A stretch of DNA of 5,660 nt. Source: Acidobacteriaceae bacterium. Its GTDB lineage: Bacteria; Acidobacteriota; Terriglobia; Terriglobales; Acidobacteriaceae. Position numbers and translations under genes: made by a program. The stretch covers positions 1 to 5,660 of the forward strand of contig JASHUH010000245.1 in NCBI GenBank assembly GCA_030040115.1, written 5' to 3'. The notes beneath the pieces are model-generated. The model ran no database searches and had not been told where the DNA came from. It saw only the letters and a list, made by a program, of their open reading frames with translations. Every line of letters starts with the position of its first letter. The stretch's first letter is position 1. This document shows, piece after piece, positions 1 through 5,660 of the stretch.

Positions 1-1
1 G

Positions 2-103
2 CCGGCTGTAACGGCCGCGGGGGGCGCGCGCCTGAGCCGGATTCGCATCTACGAAACCCTCGAAATTTTTGCCGAATACCGCGGCGAGCGAGGTGAGCCT
101 TGA
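2..103 (+). CDS. 6-pyruvoyl-tetrahydropterin synthase / QueD family protein, C-terminal end (partial, 5' end outside window)
   Basis: Only the last 33 codons are present. They read through YETLEIFAEYRGE to a TGA at 101-103. A Tyr-Glu-Thr followed by a short strand and a terminal (Y)RGE is how PTPS and QueD (6-carboxytetrahydropterin synthase) proteins end; the Glu of YET corresponds to the conserved pterin-anchoring glutamate. The call is supported by the next gene, a complete member of the same family with the equivalent residue in EETENN. The zinc site and catalytic cysteine lie upstream of the window, so the PTPS and QueD types cannot be separated here. The stop overlaps the TTG start of the next gene, which points to one operon with coupled translation. 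The fragment is short, so the family call rests on this motif plus context. Confidence 0.68.
   Translation, partial: PAVTAAGGARLSRIRIYETLEIFAEYRGERGEP
90..96 (+). promoter_or_regulatory. Shine-Dalgarno site GAGGTGA for the second PTPS-family gene
   Basis: GAGGTGA is a strong match to the anti-Shine-Dalgarno complement. It sits inside the last codons of the upstream gene; its GAGG core (90-93) is 6 bases before the TTG at 100-102. It supports the rare TTG as the true start, since the reading frame has no ATG before the conserved fold begins. Confidence 0.7.
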
Positions 104-552
104 GCCAGTCGCACGCCCAAGCCTATTTCGGCCGGCGCTACACGCTCAGCGCCAGCCACCGCTTGCACACCGAAACCCTGACTGCGGCCCAAAACCGCGA
201 CGCGTATGGAAAGTGCAATAATCCCCACGGCCACGGCCACAATTATGTCGTGGAGATTCTGGTGGGCGGCCCCGTCAACTCCGAAACGGGCATGGTAGTC
301 GATCTGGCGGGCCTCGACGCCCTCGTCGGCGCCAAAATCATGGCCCGCTTCGATCACGCCAACCTCAATGCCGACCCAGCCTTCGACCAACAGGTTCCCA
401 CCACCGAGAATCTCTGCCGTACGATTTTCGCTCTGCTCAAGGATGGACTCCCGGCAGGCAAGCTTGAGTCGGTCCGCATCGAAGAAACCGAGAATAATTT
501 TTTTGAGTGCCGCAGCGTCCCATCCGAGCCGCTCGGCCGAGAGGATCATTGA
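100..552 (+). CDS. 6-pyruvoyl-tetrahydropterin synthase family protein (PTPS / QueD-like)
   Basis: A complete 150-residue protein of normal family length. PTPS enzymes act in the cytosol on 7,8-dihydroneopterin triphosphate, the FolE product; they are zinc-dependent and form hexamers of T-fold subunits. By alignment to known PTPS proteins, the zinc ligands are His20 (in SASHRL), His45 and His47 (in HGHGHN). The catalytic residues are Cys39 (GKCNNP) and the Asp85-His86 pair (FDHANLN). Substrate contacts are Thr101-Thr102-Glu103 (TTEN) and Glu129 (EETENN). The segment around GKCNNPxGHGHNY is closer to the eukaryotic biopterin-type enzyme than to E. coli QueD. However, His43 also gives the QueD-type spacing (CxxxHGH), so the product could be 6-pyruvoyl- or 6-carboxy-tetrahydropterin. 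The TTG start overlaps the upstream stop as TTGA and has a strong ribosome site. folE follows closely. The family is very likely; the exact reaction is undecided. Confidence 0.9.
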   Translation: MSQSHAQAYFGRRYTLSASHRLHTETLTAAQNRDAYGKCNNPHGHGHNYVVEILVGGPVNSETGMVVDLAGLDALVGAKIMARFDHANLNADPAFDQQVPTTENLCRTIFALLKDGLPAGKLESVRIEETENNFFECRSVPSEPLGREDH

Positions 553-557
553 GAGGA
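552..557 (+). promoter_or_regulatory. Shine-Dalgarno site AGAGGA that favours the ATG start of folE
   Basis: AGAGGA begins at the stop codon of the upstream gene. It lies 9 bases before the ATG at 567 but only 3 bases before the in-frame GTG at 561, so spacing favours the ATG. The two choices differ by two residues. Confidence 0.55.
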
Positions 558-566
558 TAAGTGACC

Positions 567-1199
567 ATGGCGCACCCGGTCGTTGTCAGCAGGTCCCAGC
601 ACAGAGCGGCGGAAGCCCTGGAAGGGCTGAGCGCATTCAGCACCCAGGACATGTACCGCGAAATCCTAGCCCGCCTCGGCGAAGATCCCCGCCGCGACGG
701 GCTTGCCGCCACGCCTGAGCGCATGGAAAAGTCGATGGCTTTCCTCACCAAGGGCTACGACCAGGATCCCGCGCAAATTCTCCGCGGCGCGCTATTCGAC
801 GTCGATTACGACGAGATGGTCATGGTCAAAGACATCGAAATGTTCTCGCTCTGCGAGCACCACCTCCTGCCCTTCTTCGGCAAAGTCCACGTGGCCTATA
901 TTCCCAAGGGCAAGGTCATCGGCCTCAGCAAAATTCCCCGCCTGGTCGAGGTCTTTGCCCGCCGGCTCCAGGTTCAGGAGCGGCTCACGCGCCAGATCGC
1001 CGACGCTATCCACGACGCCATCAACCCTCAGGGGGTCGGCGTGGTCATCGAGGCGCGCCATCTGTGCATGATGATGCGCGGCATCGAGAAACAGCACTCC
1101 TCCACGGTCACCAGCGCCATGGTCGGATGCTTCCGCGAAAAAGAGACCCGCTCGGAATTTCTCTCGCTCGTCCGGCCGCCCGTCCCAAGCGGCGTTTAA
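567..1199 (+). CDS. folE: GTP cyclohydrolase I
   Basis: Converts GTP to 7,8-dihydroneopterin triphosphate plus formate, the entry step to folate, biopterin and queuosine-type pterins; a cytosolic zinc enzyme, usually a homodecamer. From the ATG it is 210 residues, close to the 222 of E. coli FolE. Visible motifs: the CEHH cluster (Cys96, His98, His99), which supplies a zinc ligand pair and a catalytic histidine; [15 protein letters not shown] (about 109-123); QVQERLT (136-142); and the second zinc and catalytic segment [10 protein letters not shown] (His165, Cys167). The C-terminal end SEFLSLVR is also typical. All zinc and catalytic residues are present, so the enzyme should be active. The gene follows the PTPS gene by 14 bases, probably in one operon. 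An in-frame GTG at 561 is the alternative start. The N-terminal 20 residues are variable in this family. Confidence 0.97.
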   Translation: MAHPVVVSRSQHRAAEALEGLSAFSTQDMYREILARLGEDPRRDGLAATPERMEKSMAFLTKGYDQDPAQILRGALFDVDYDEMVMVKDIEMFSLCEHHLLPFFGKVHVAYIPKGKVIGLSKIPRLVEVFARRLQVQERLTRQIADAIHDAINPQGVGVVIEARHLCMMMRGIEKQHSSTVTSAMVGCFREKETRSEFLSLVRPPVPSGV

Positions 1200-1240
1200 C
1201 ATCGCGCCAGCGAACCCGCCACTGCTCTCGAGTCGCCTTG

Positions 1241-1258
1241 GAGGGGGTGTTCCCCCTT
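1241..1258 (+). terminator. GC-rich hairpin downstream of folE, candidate terminator
   Basis: AGGGGG (1242-1247), a TGTT loop and CCCCCT (1252-1257) form a perfect 6-bp stem with a tetraloop; a G-U pair at 1241/1258 can extend it. It starts 42 bases after the folE stop, where the pterin operon should end. No run of T follows, so it is not a canonical intrinsic terminator. It may stop or stabilise the transcript end, or it may be chance in GC-rich DNA. Confidence 0.4.
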
Positions 1259-1334
1259 GCGCCATGCTCGTCCTGGAATTCACTGTCTTCGCCGCCGCTC
1301 GCGCCCAGCCCGCAATGCTCGCTCGGCAGTAAGG

Positions 1335-1358
1335 AGGCGGCGCCGAATCGGCGCTCCT
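1335..1358. terminator. Near-palindromic hairpin at the convergent gene ends, candidate bidirectional terminator
   Basis: GCGCCGA (1340-1346) and TCGGCGC (1348-1354) are exact reverse complements around a single A. Beyond a G-U pair and a bulged C at 1338, AGG (1335-1337) pairs with CCT (1356-1358). The structure overlaps the stop codon of the permease gene on the minus strand. Its position between two convergent genes suits a terminator for both, but neither side has a T-run. Confidence 0.35.
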
Positions 1359-2760
1359 ATTCGGGGAGCCGCGCCTCGTCCGCGTCGGGCGCGGGCCGCA
1401 GCCTCTTCGCCAACAGGTATAGAGGATAGGTAAGCGCCACCACGACCAACGTAAAAGCCGAGTGTTTCAGGTCGGCCACGACCGCCGCGACCAGGAAAAC
1501 TGCCGCGCCCAAACTGATGCCCAGATTGGTCCACGGATAACCCCACATTTTGAAGGGCCGGGGGAGTTCGGGCTGCCGAACCCTCAACACGAACAGAGAG
1601 ATAAACCCCGACAGGTAAACGGCTACATACAGAATCGACGCCATGGCGATGAGCGTGTCATAGCTGCCGCTGAGAACCAGCCCCATCGCCACCGCGGCGC
1701 AGAGCAGCAGAGCCGCGCTGGGCGTACCGCCGGCATTCACCGCCGCGATCCAGCCGGGCATCAGCCGCTGGCGCGCCATCGCGAACAGAATCCGCGGGGC
1801 CATCATCAGCGTTGCATTGATGGTGCTGACCACCGTCACCATCGAAATCAGGAGAATCACTTCCCTGCCGTGGCTTCCAAAGATCGCCGCCGCCGCATCC
1901 GCGGCCGGAATCTGCGAAGCCGCCAACTTGCCCATGGGCAGCACGTGCAGCAGCGCCGCATTGACCAGCAGGTAAATGGCGCCGCAGGCCAGCACGGCGG
2001 TGATCGATGCGCGCGGCAGATTCTTCGCCGGGTTTTTGTCTTCTTCGGTGAAATAGATGTCGGCGTACCATCCGTCGTAGGTGATGACAATGGGCTGCAA
2101 GGCGGCGAAAATCGCCACCAGCGCCGCCGCCAGCGGCAAGGTAAGCAGGCTGGGGGGCGCAACCGCGGCGCCGGGCGCGATTTTCGGCGCAACCACGAAA
2201 CACGCGCCCACAAACGCCACCAGCGCCGCCGCTTTCGCGATGCTGGTAACCTTCTGCGTCCTGCTGCCCCAACGCACGCCGGCCCAGTTCACCAGAGTCA
2301 GAGCCAGCAGGCACGCGGCCGAGGCCAGCTTTTCGCGCCCGCGCAAGCCCGGAATGAGGCCGGCCGCGAACTCGCCGAACGCAGCCGACAGATAGGCCGT
2401 TCCCGAGGAGAGCATCATCCAGTCACAGCAACCGACCAGGAACCCTCCATACTCGCCGAAGGCCTGCCGCGAAAAGACCAACCATCCTCCGGCCCTGGGC
2501 AGCATGGTTCCCAACTCGCACACCGCTTGCGTGCAGCAAAACGCGAATGCGCCGCCCATGCACCAGGCCGCGAACACCACCCATGGATTTCTCAGGTCAG
2601 CGGCAATTTCCCCGGGCGTGAGCAGGATGCCCGAGCCAATGGTGTTGCCCACCACCACGGCGATCCCGAAGCCCACCCCCAGGATGCGCAGAAGGTGTCC
2701 CTTCCGCCGGACCTCGAATCTTTTATCTTCTGAGCCAATTGCAGAAATGGGCGCCTGCAT
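1357..2760 (-). CDS. APC-superfamily amino acid permease
   Basis: A 467-residue inner-membrane transporter of standard APC length with about 12 hydrophobic helices, at roughly 27-48, 59-83, 104-124, 146-162, 171-191, 206-228, 252-273, 298-320, 349-365, 367-393, 411-429 and 434-451. Helix 1 carries the family signature GNTIGSGI (38-45), whose unwound glycine-rich segment binds the substrate backbone in APC transporters. YDGWYADIYF (228-237) followed by the cytoplasmic loop EEDKNPAKNLPRA (239-251) is the helix 6-7 motif of LAT/SteT-like amino acid permeases or exchangers. This suggests a neutral amino acid substrate, but the exact one cannot be read from sequence. A TAA lies three codons upstream in frame, so the ATG is the earliest possible start; a modest AAGG is 4 bases before it. 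It is convergent with folE, divergent from the orphan permease, and behind its own strong promoter. Confidence 0.93.
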   Translation of the reverse strand: MQAPISAIGSEDKRFEVRRKGHLLRILGVGFGIAVVVGNTIGSGILLTPGEIAADLRNPWVVFAAWCMGGAFAFCCTQAVCELGTMLPRAGGWLVFSRQAFGEYGGFLVGCCDWMMLSSGTAYLSAAFGEFAAGLIPGLRGREKLASAACLLALTLVNWAGVRWGSRTQKVTSIAKAAALVAFVGACFVVAPKIAPGAAVAPPSLLTLPLAAALVAIFAALQPIVITYDGWYADIYFTEEDKNPAKNLPRASITAVLACGAIYLLVNAALLHVLPMGKLAASQIPAADAAAAIFGSHGREVILLISMVTVVSTINATLMMAPRILFAMARQRLMPGWIAAVNAGGTPSAALLLCAAVAMGLVLSGSYDTLIAMASILYVAVYLSGFISLFVLRVRQPELPRPFKMWGYPWTNLGISLGAAVFLVAAVVADLKHSAFTLVVVALTYPLYLLAKRLRPAPDADEARLPE

Positions 2761-2803
2761 CGAGCCTTATTTTGAACGGGATTCGGAGCCTTGAGGAAGC
2801 CCG

Positions 2804-2832
2804 ATCATAACCTCCATTCCGAAGCGCGTCAA
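2804..2832 (-). promoter_or_regulatory. Sigma70-type promoter of the amino acid permease
   Basis: On the minus strand, TTGACG (2832-2827, five of six matches to the -35 consensus) and TATGAT (2809-2804, five of six matches to the -10 consensus) are separated by exactly 17 bases. Transcription would start near 2797, giving a leader of about 37 bases before the ATG at 2760. Just upstream of the -35, the minus strand has a T-run, C-run, T-run tract. Confidence 0.7.
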
Positions 2833-2975
2833 CGAAAAAGGGGGGAAAACCGTTGCCGGGTGCTTGCAGCCGCCCTTATTGATAGCACATCCGCCCCATG
2901 CGTCTCCTGACTTCGCTACGGATCTTTTCACGTCCGGGAACTCTGCGCCGGCAGCCCGCGTATCCCCTCACAGCC

Positions 2976-5393
2976 ATGATCGACGATATCAAGTTCGCGC
3001 TCCGGCAGTTGGGTAAATCGCCCGGCTTTGCGCTCACCGCCATCGCCACCTTGGCGCTCGGCATCGGGGCCAACGCCGTCGTGTTCAGCGTTCTCAACGC
3101 GCTGGTGCTGCGGCCCGTCAATGTGCCCGACGGGCAGAATCTCTACATGGTGCAGCGCTTCCAGTGGCCCTCGCAGTCGTACCTCGACTACAAAGACCTG
3201 CGCGACCGCAACCGCACTTTCGCGAACCTGACCCTCTTCCAAATCATCGGCGCGGTGGGCATCGATACCGGCGGCAATCCCTCCACCGCCTGGCCCTACC
3301 TGGCCAGCGGGAACTACTTCGACGATCTGGGAATTCAGCCCTATCTGGGCCGCTTCTTCCACGCCGCCGACGAAAAGGGCCTGAACAGCGCTCCTTACAT
3401 CGTGCTCAGCTACGCCTACTGGCGCAGCCACTTTCTTGCCGATCCCGGCGTCATCGGCCGCATGGTGGAAATCAACAAACACCCCTTCACCATCATCGGC
3501 GTAGCTCCGCGAGGCTTTCGCGGCACCGAGCTGTTTTTCGCCCCCGCGCTCTGGATTCCCGTCGTCGAGCAGCCAACCGTGGAGGGGCAGAACCAGCTTC
3601 AATATCGCGGCAACCATTCTGCCTGGGTCATCGGCCGGCTCAAACCCGGCGTCACCCCGGACCAGGCCACGGCGGACCTGAACGCCATCGGCGCCTGGCT
3701 TTCCAAGACTTACCCCTCCGATGACGAGGGCGTCAAATTCACCCTCGCTCGCCCCGGCCTGGTAGGTGATATTTTGGGTGGGCCGGCGCGCGCCTTCATG
3801 GCCGGGCTTATGCTGCTCGCCGGGCTGATCCTGTTCGCCGCATGCGCGAATCTCGGCAGCCTCTTTGCCGCCCGCGCCGCCGATCGCGCCAAGGAAGTCG
3901 CCCTGCGCATGGCTCTCGGTTCGCCGCGCCGGTTCATCCTGCGCCAGCTCCTCACAGAAGCCATTCTCGTTTCGCTCGCCGGAGGAGTCATCGGCCTTGC
4001 CGGAGGGGTGGTCATCCTCCACGGCCTCAGCGCCTGGCAGCCTCTTCCCGACGTTCCTATCAATGTGCCCGTCAATCCTGACCTGCGCACCTACGCGGTG
4101 GCCCTGCTGCTTGCGCTCGGCAGCGGATTGGTATTCGGCCTCGTGCCGGTGCGTCAGGTCCTGCGCTCCGATCCGTGGCAGATCATCCGCACCGGCGCGG
4201 CCGGAGTCGCCGGATTCCGCCGTTTCACCCTCCGCGACATTCTTCTTGTGCTGCAGATCGCCATCTGCGCCGTGCTCGTCACCTCGTCCCTGGTTGCGGT
4301 GCGCGGCCTTGTCCGTTCCCTCGGCAGCCAATACGGTTTTCAGCCACAGAACGCGATTCTGGTCGAGTCCGATCTGCGCATGGCTGGATATACGGATAAA
4401 AACGCAGCCCAGATGCAGCGCCGCATGATCGACGCCGTCGCCGCACTTCCCGGCGTCACTCAGGTTGGTTCCATCGATCAGATTCCGCTCAGCCTGGGTG
4501 GCGGCGATTCCTACGTCTACACCGACCAGACCACCGATTTCCGCCCCACCAATTACGCCGCCGACGCCATGCAATACAGGATCTCTCCCGGATACCTTGA
4601 CGCTGCGGGGACCCGCCTGATCGCGGGCAGGAATCTCACTTTCAACGACGACACGCATAGTCCCAAGGTTGCGCTCGTCAACCGTGAATTTGCGGTTAAA
4701 GTTTTCGGCTCAGTCCAGAAGGCTATCGGCGGGCACTTTAAATACTGGGGGTCAGAGCGGGCCCAGGTGGTCGGCGTGGTCGAGGACGGCAAATACCGTT
4801 TTCTCACCGAGAATCAGCAGCCGGCGATGTTTTTCTGCTTCCTCCAGCAGCCAACGACCGAGGCCTGGCTGGTGGTGCGCTCGCGCCGCGACCCTGAAGA
4901 TTTGACCCCGGCGCTCGAGCGTACGCTGCACGGACTCGACGATAGCTTGCCCATCGAAGTCCACACCTGGACGTCGGAGATGGACACGGCTCTGTTCGCT
5001 GCGCGCGTGGCCACCGTGGCCCTCGGCGTTCTCGGCCTGCTTGGTGCCATGCTGGCCATCACCGGCATCTTCGGCATGGCCTCCTACGTGGTCAGCAAGC
5101 GCATGCGTGAGCTGGGCATCCGCGTGGCGCTCGGCGCGGGCCAGCGGCAGATCCTCGGCGCCGCCCTGGGAGGCGCGCTCCGCTTGCTCGCCATCGGCTC
5201 CCTCGCCGGCCTGGTTCTGGGCGTCATGGCTACGCGGGTTCTCTCGTATATCGTCTACCAGGCCACGCCCAAAGACCCACTCGTGCTCGGTGGCGTGCTC
5301 ATCACCATGCTGCTGCTCGGACTGCTCGCGGCCACCATCCCTGCCCGGCGCGCGCTTGCCGTCGATCCTCTCATCCTGCTGCGCGAAGAATGA
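2976..5393 (+). CDS. ADOP-type duplicated orphan ABC permease (MacB-like periplasmic domains plus FtsX-like domains)
   Basis: An 805-residue inner-membrane protein made of two copies of a MacB/FtsX permease unit. Unit 1 has helix 1 at about 20-44, in the typical opening FALRQLGKSPGFALTAI...LALGIGAN. It continues with a periplasmic core domain at about 45-270 (SGNYFDDLG...GRFF near 111-128) and helices near 275-297, 325-349 and 372-392. Unit 2 has a helix at 421-442, a second core domain at about 443-675 (ISPGYLDAAG at 536-545) and helices near 677-705, 727-751 and 769-789. The matching coupling motifs LRMALGS (310-316) and IRVALGA (715-721) show the internal duplication. In MacB these contact the ATPase, but no ATPase domain or gene is present. 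The substrate is unknown. An in-frame ATG at 2898 would add 26 residues. I prefer 2976 because MIDDIKFALRQL is a usual start for short ADOPs and because third-position GC is lower in the added stretch (16 of 26 codons, against 22 of the next 26). Neither start has a clear ribosome site. Confidence 0.92.
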   Translation: MIDDIKFALRQLGKSPGFALTAIATLALGIGANAVVFSVLNALVLRPVNVPDGQNLYMVQRFQWPSQSYLDYKDLRDRNRTFANLTLFQIIGAVGIDTGGNPSTAWPYLASGNYFDDLGIQPYLGRFFHAADEKGLNSAPYIVLSYAYWRSHFLADPGVIGRMVEINKHPFTIIGVAPRGFRGTELFFAPALWIPVVEQPTVEGQNQLQYRGNHSAWVIGRLKPGVTPDQATADLNAIGAWLSKTYPSDDEGVKFTLARPGLVGDILGGPARAFMAGLMLLAGLILFAACANLGSLFAARAADRAKEVALRMALGSPRRFILRQLLTEAILVSLAGGVIGLAGGVVILHGLSAWQPLPDVPINVPVNPDLRTYAVALLLALGSGLVFGLVPVRQVLRSDPWQIIRTGAAGVAGFRRFTLRDILLVLQIAICAVLVTSSLVAVRGLVRSLGSQYGFQPQNAILVESDLRMAGYTDKNAAQMQRRMIDAVAALPGVTQVGSIDQIPLSLGGGDSYVYTDQTTDFRPTNYAADAMQYRISPGYLDAAGTRLIAGRNLTFNDDTHSPKVALVNREFAVKVFGSVQKAIGGHFKYWGSERAQVVGVVEDGKYRFLTENQQPAMFFCFLQQPTTEAWLVVRSRRDPEDLTPALERTLHGLDDSLPIEVHTWTSEMDTALFAARVATVALGVLGLLGAMLAITGIFGMASYVVSKRMRELGIRVALGAGQRQILGAALGGALRLLAIGSLAGLVLGVMATRVLSYIVYQATPKDPLVLGGVLITMLLLGLLAATIPARRALAVDPLILLREE

Positions 5394-5406
5394 GCGGGGG
5401 CACTCG

Positions 5407-5428
5407 CGGCGGAGGCAGCCGACCGCCG
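5407..5428 (+). terminator. Weak hairpin after the orphan permease, possible terminator
   Basis: CGGCGG (5407-5412) and CCGCCG (5423-5428) can pair as a 6-bp stem with a 10-base loop, 13 bases after the permease stop. There is no T-run. Position is the main argument; such stems are common by chance at this GC content. The rest of 5394-5473 holds no gene that I can see. Confidence 0.22.
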
Positions 5429-5473
5429 GCAAAGCGAAGCAGGACGGTGATTGCCCAGCGGATCACAGTGCTA

Positions 5474-5660
5474 GTGTCTAATTGCGTAAGTTAACGATAG
5501 TGTTTCTCAACTGCGAGCCCTTGACTTCGCGTTTGCGCCAGACGAACGGTTTGGCGGAAGGGCCGTAAGCGGCGACGAAGTCTTCGATGGCCTGGCGCAG
5601 TTGGTCTACATCCTGAAAGGAAGCTCCGCGCAGCGCCTTGCGGCTCAGGATTCCGAACCA
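5474..5660 (-). mobile_element. One end of an IS630-family insertion sequence (continues beyond the window)
   Basis: The element end is placed at 5474, directly next to a TA dinucleotide (5472-5473), because IS630 elements insert at TA. The terminal stretch GTGTCTAATTGCGTAAGTTA is more AT-rich than its surroundings and runs into the transposase stop, as is common in this family. The other end and its inverted repeat lie outside the window, so this boundary is inferred. Confidence 0.55.
5478..5660 (-). CDS. IS630-family transposase, C-terminal fragment (5' part outside window)
   Basis: The minus strand is open from the window edge to a TAG at 5480-5478 and encodes 60 residues. It begins WFGILSRKALRGASFQ, then DQLRQAIEDFVAAY (18-32), then SAKPFVWRKREV (35-46). 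The series WF-ILtRkaLRrgsF, a helix ending in AAY, then AKPFvW is the C-terminal end of the DDE domain of IS630 transposases. The catalytic glutamate normally sits two residues before the WF, just outside the window, so activity cannot be judged. The protein tail ends LRNTIVNLRN, and its codons probably lie within the terminal repeat. It faces the orphan permease tail to tail. The window edge causes the truncation; there is no visible frameshift within the fragment. Confidence 0.8.
   Translation of the reverse strand, partial: WFGILSRKALRGASFQDVDQLRQAIEDFVAAYGPSAKPFVWRKREVKGSQLRNTIVNLRN

Noticed and set aside
49..549. A 166-codon minus-strand frame across the PTPS gene
   Set aside because: It is antisense to a gene with all PTPS active-site residues, shows no recognisable motif, and would oppose the operon.
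1200..1356. Search for a small gene, RNA or CRISPR in the folE-permease gap
   Set aside because: I saw no coding frame with a ribosome site, no tRNA-like fold and no spaced repeats. Only the two hairpins listed stand out.
1462..2733. A 423-codon open frame on the plus strand, opposite the amino acid permease
   Set aside because: Its translation is rich in Arg, Gln, His and Gly with no recognisable domain, as expected for the antisense of a GC-rich membrane-protein gene. The minus strand here encodes a clear APC permease.
2853..2882. A possible plus-strand promoter for the orphan permease (TTGCCG, 18 bases, TATTGA)
   Set aside because: Only four of six and three of six consensus matches; matches of this quality arise often by chance, so it is not listed as a feature.
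2928..4658. A 576-codon open frame on the minus strand, opposite the orphan permease
   Set aside because: Low-complexity Gly/Ala/Asp/Glu-rich translation with no domain. It mirrors a well-supported ADOP gene and is best explained by GC-biased third positions removing stops.
4752..5432. A 226-codon minus-strand frame opposite the end of the orphan permease
   Set aside because: The translation is dominated by Glu, Gln, Ala, Gly and His repeats typical of antisense to hydrophobic GC-rich code; no start signal or domain was seen.

Overview
The window is GC-rich, with GC-biased third codon positions in every real gene. It most likely comes from an acidobacterium. The strongest evidence is the large orphan permease at 2976-5393. 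It has the duplicated MacB-like/FtsX architecture with no ATPase, known as 'acidobacterial duplicated orphan permease' (ADOP), a family greatly expanded in Acidobacteriota. This taxonomic call is an inference from one gene family plus composition.

Layout. (1) 2-1199, plus strand: a compact pterin operon. It holds the last 33 codons of one 6-pyruvoyl-tetrahydropterin synthase (PTPS)/QueD-family protein, then a complete second PTPS-family gene starting on a TTG that overlaps the previous stop, then folE (GTP cyclohydrolase I). (2) 1200-1356: a short gap between convergent genes, with two GC-rich hairpins and no U-tract. (3) 1357-2760, minus strand: a 12-helix APC-superfamily amino acid permease. 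A near-consensus sigma70 promoter (TTGACG, 17 bp, TATGAT) lies upstream of it. (4) 2761-2975: a divergent intergenic region. (5) 2976-5393, plus strand: the ADOP permease. (6) 5394-5473: a short gap with no gene. (7) 5474-5660, minus strand: the C-terminal end of an IS630-family transposase, cut by the window edge, with a plausible element end next to a TA dinucleotide.

How the genes work together. FolE converts GTP to 7,8-dihydroneopterin triphosphate. PTPS-family enzymes use that product to make 6-pyruvoyl-tetrahydropterin (biopterin route) or 6-carboxy-tetrahydropterin (queuosine route). Two PTPS-family genes directly ahead of folE form a coherent pathway unit, but the window does not decide which end product is made. 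The amino acid permease, the ADOP and the IS fragment are separate transcription units with no evident functional link to it.

I see no previously undescribed multi-gene system. The points most worth checking are the ambiguous metal/catalytic motif of the second PTPS, the tandem PTPS arrangement, and the start and partner of the orphan permease.
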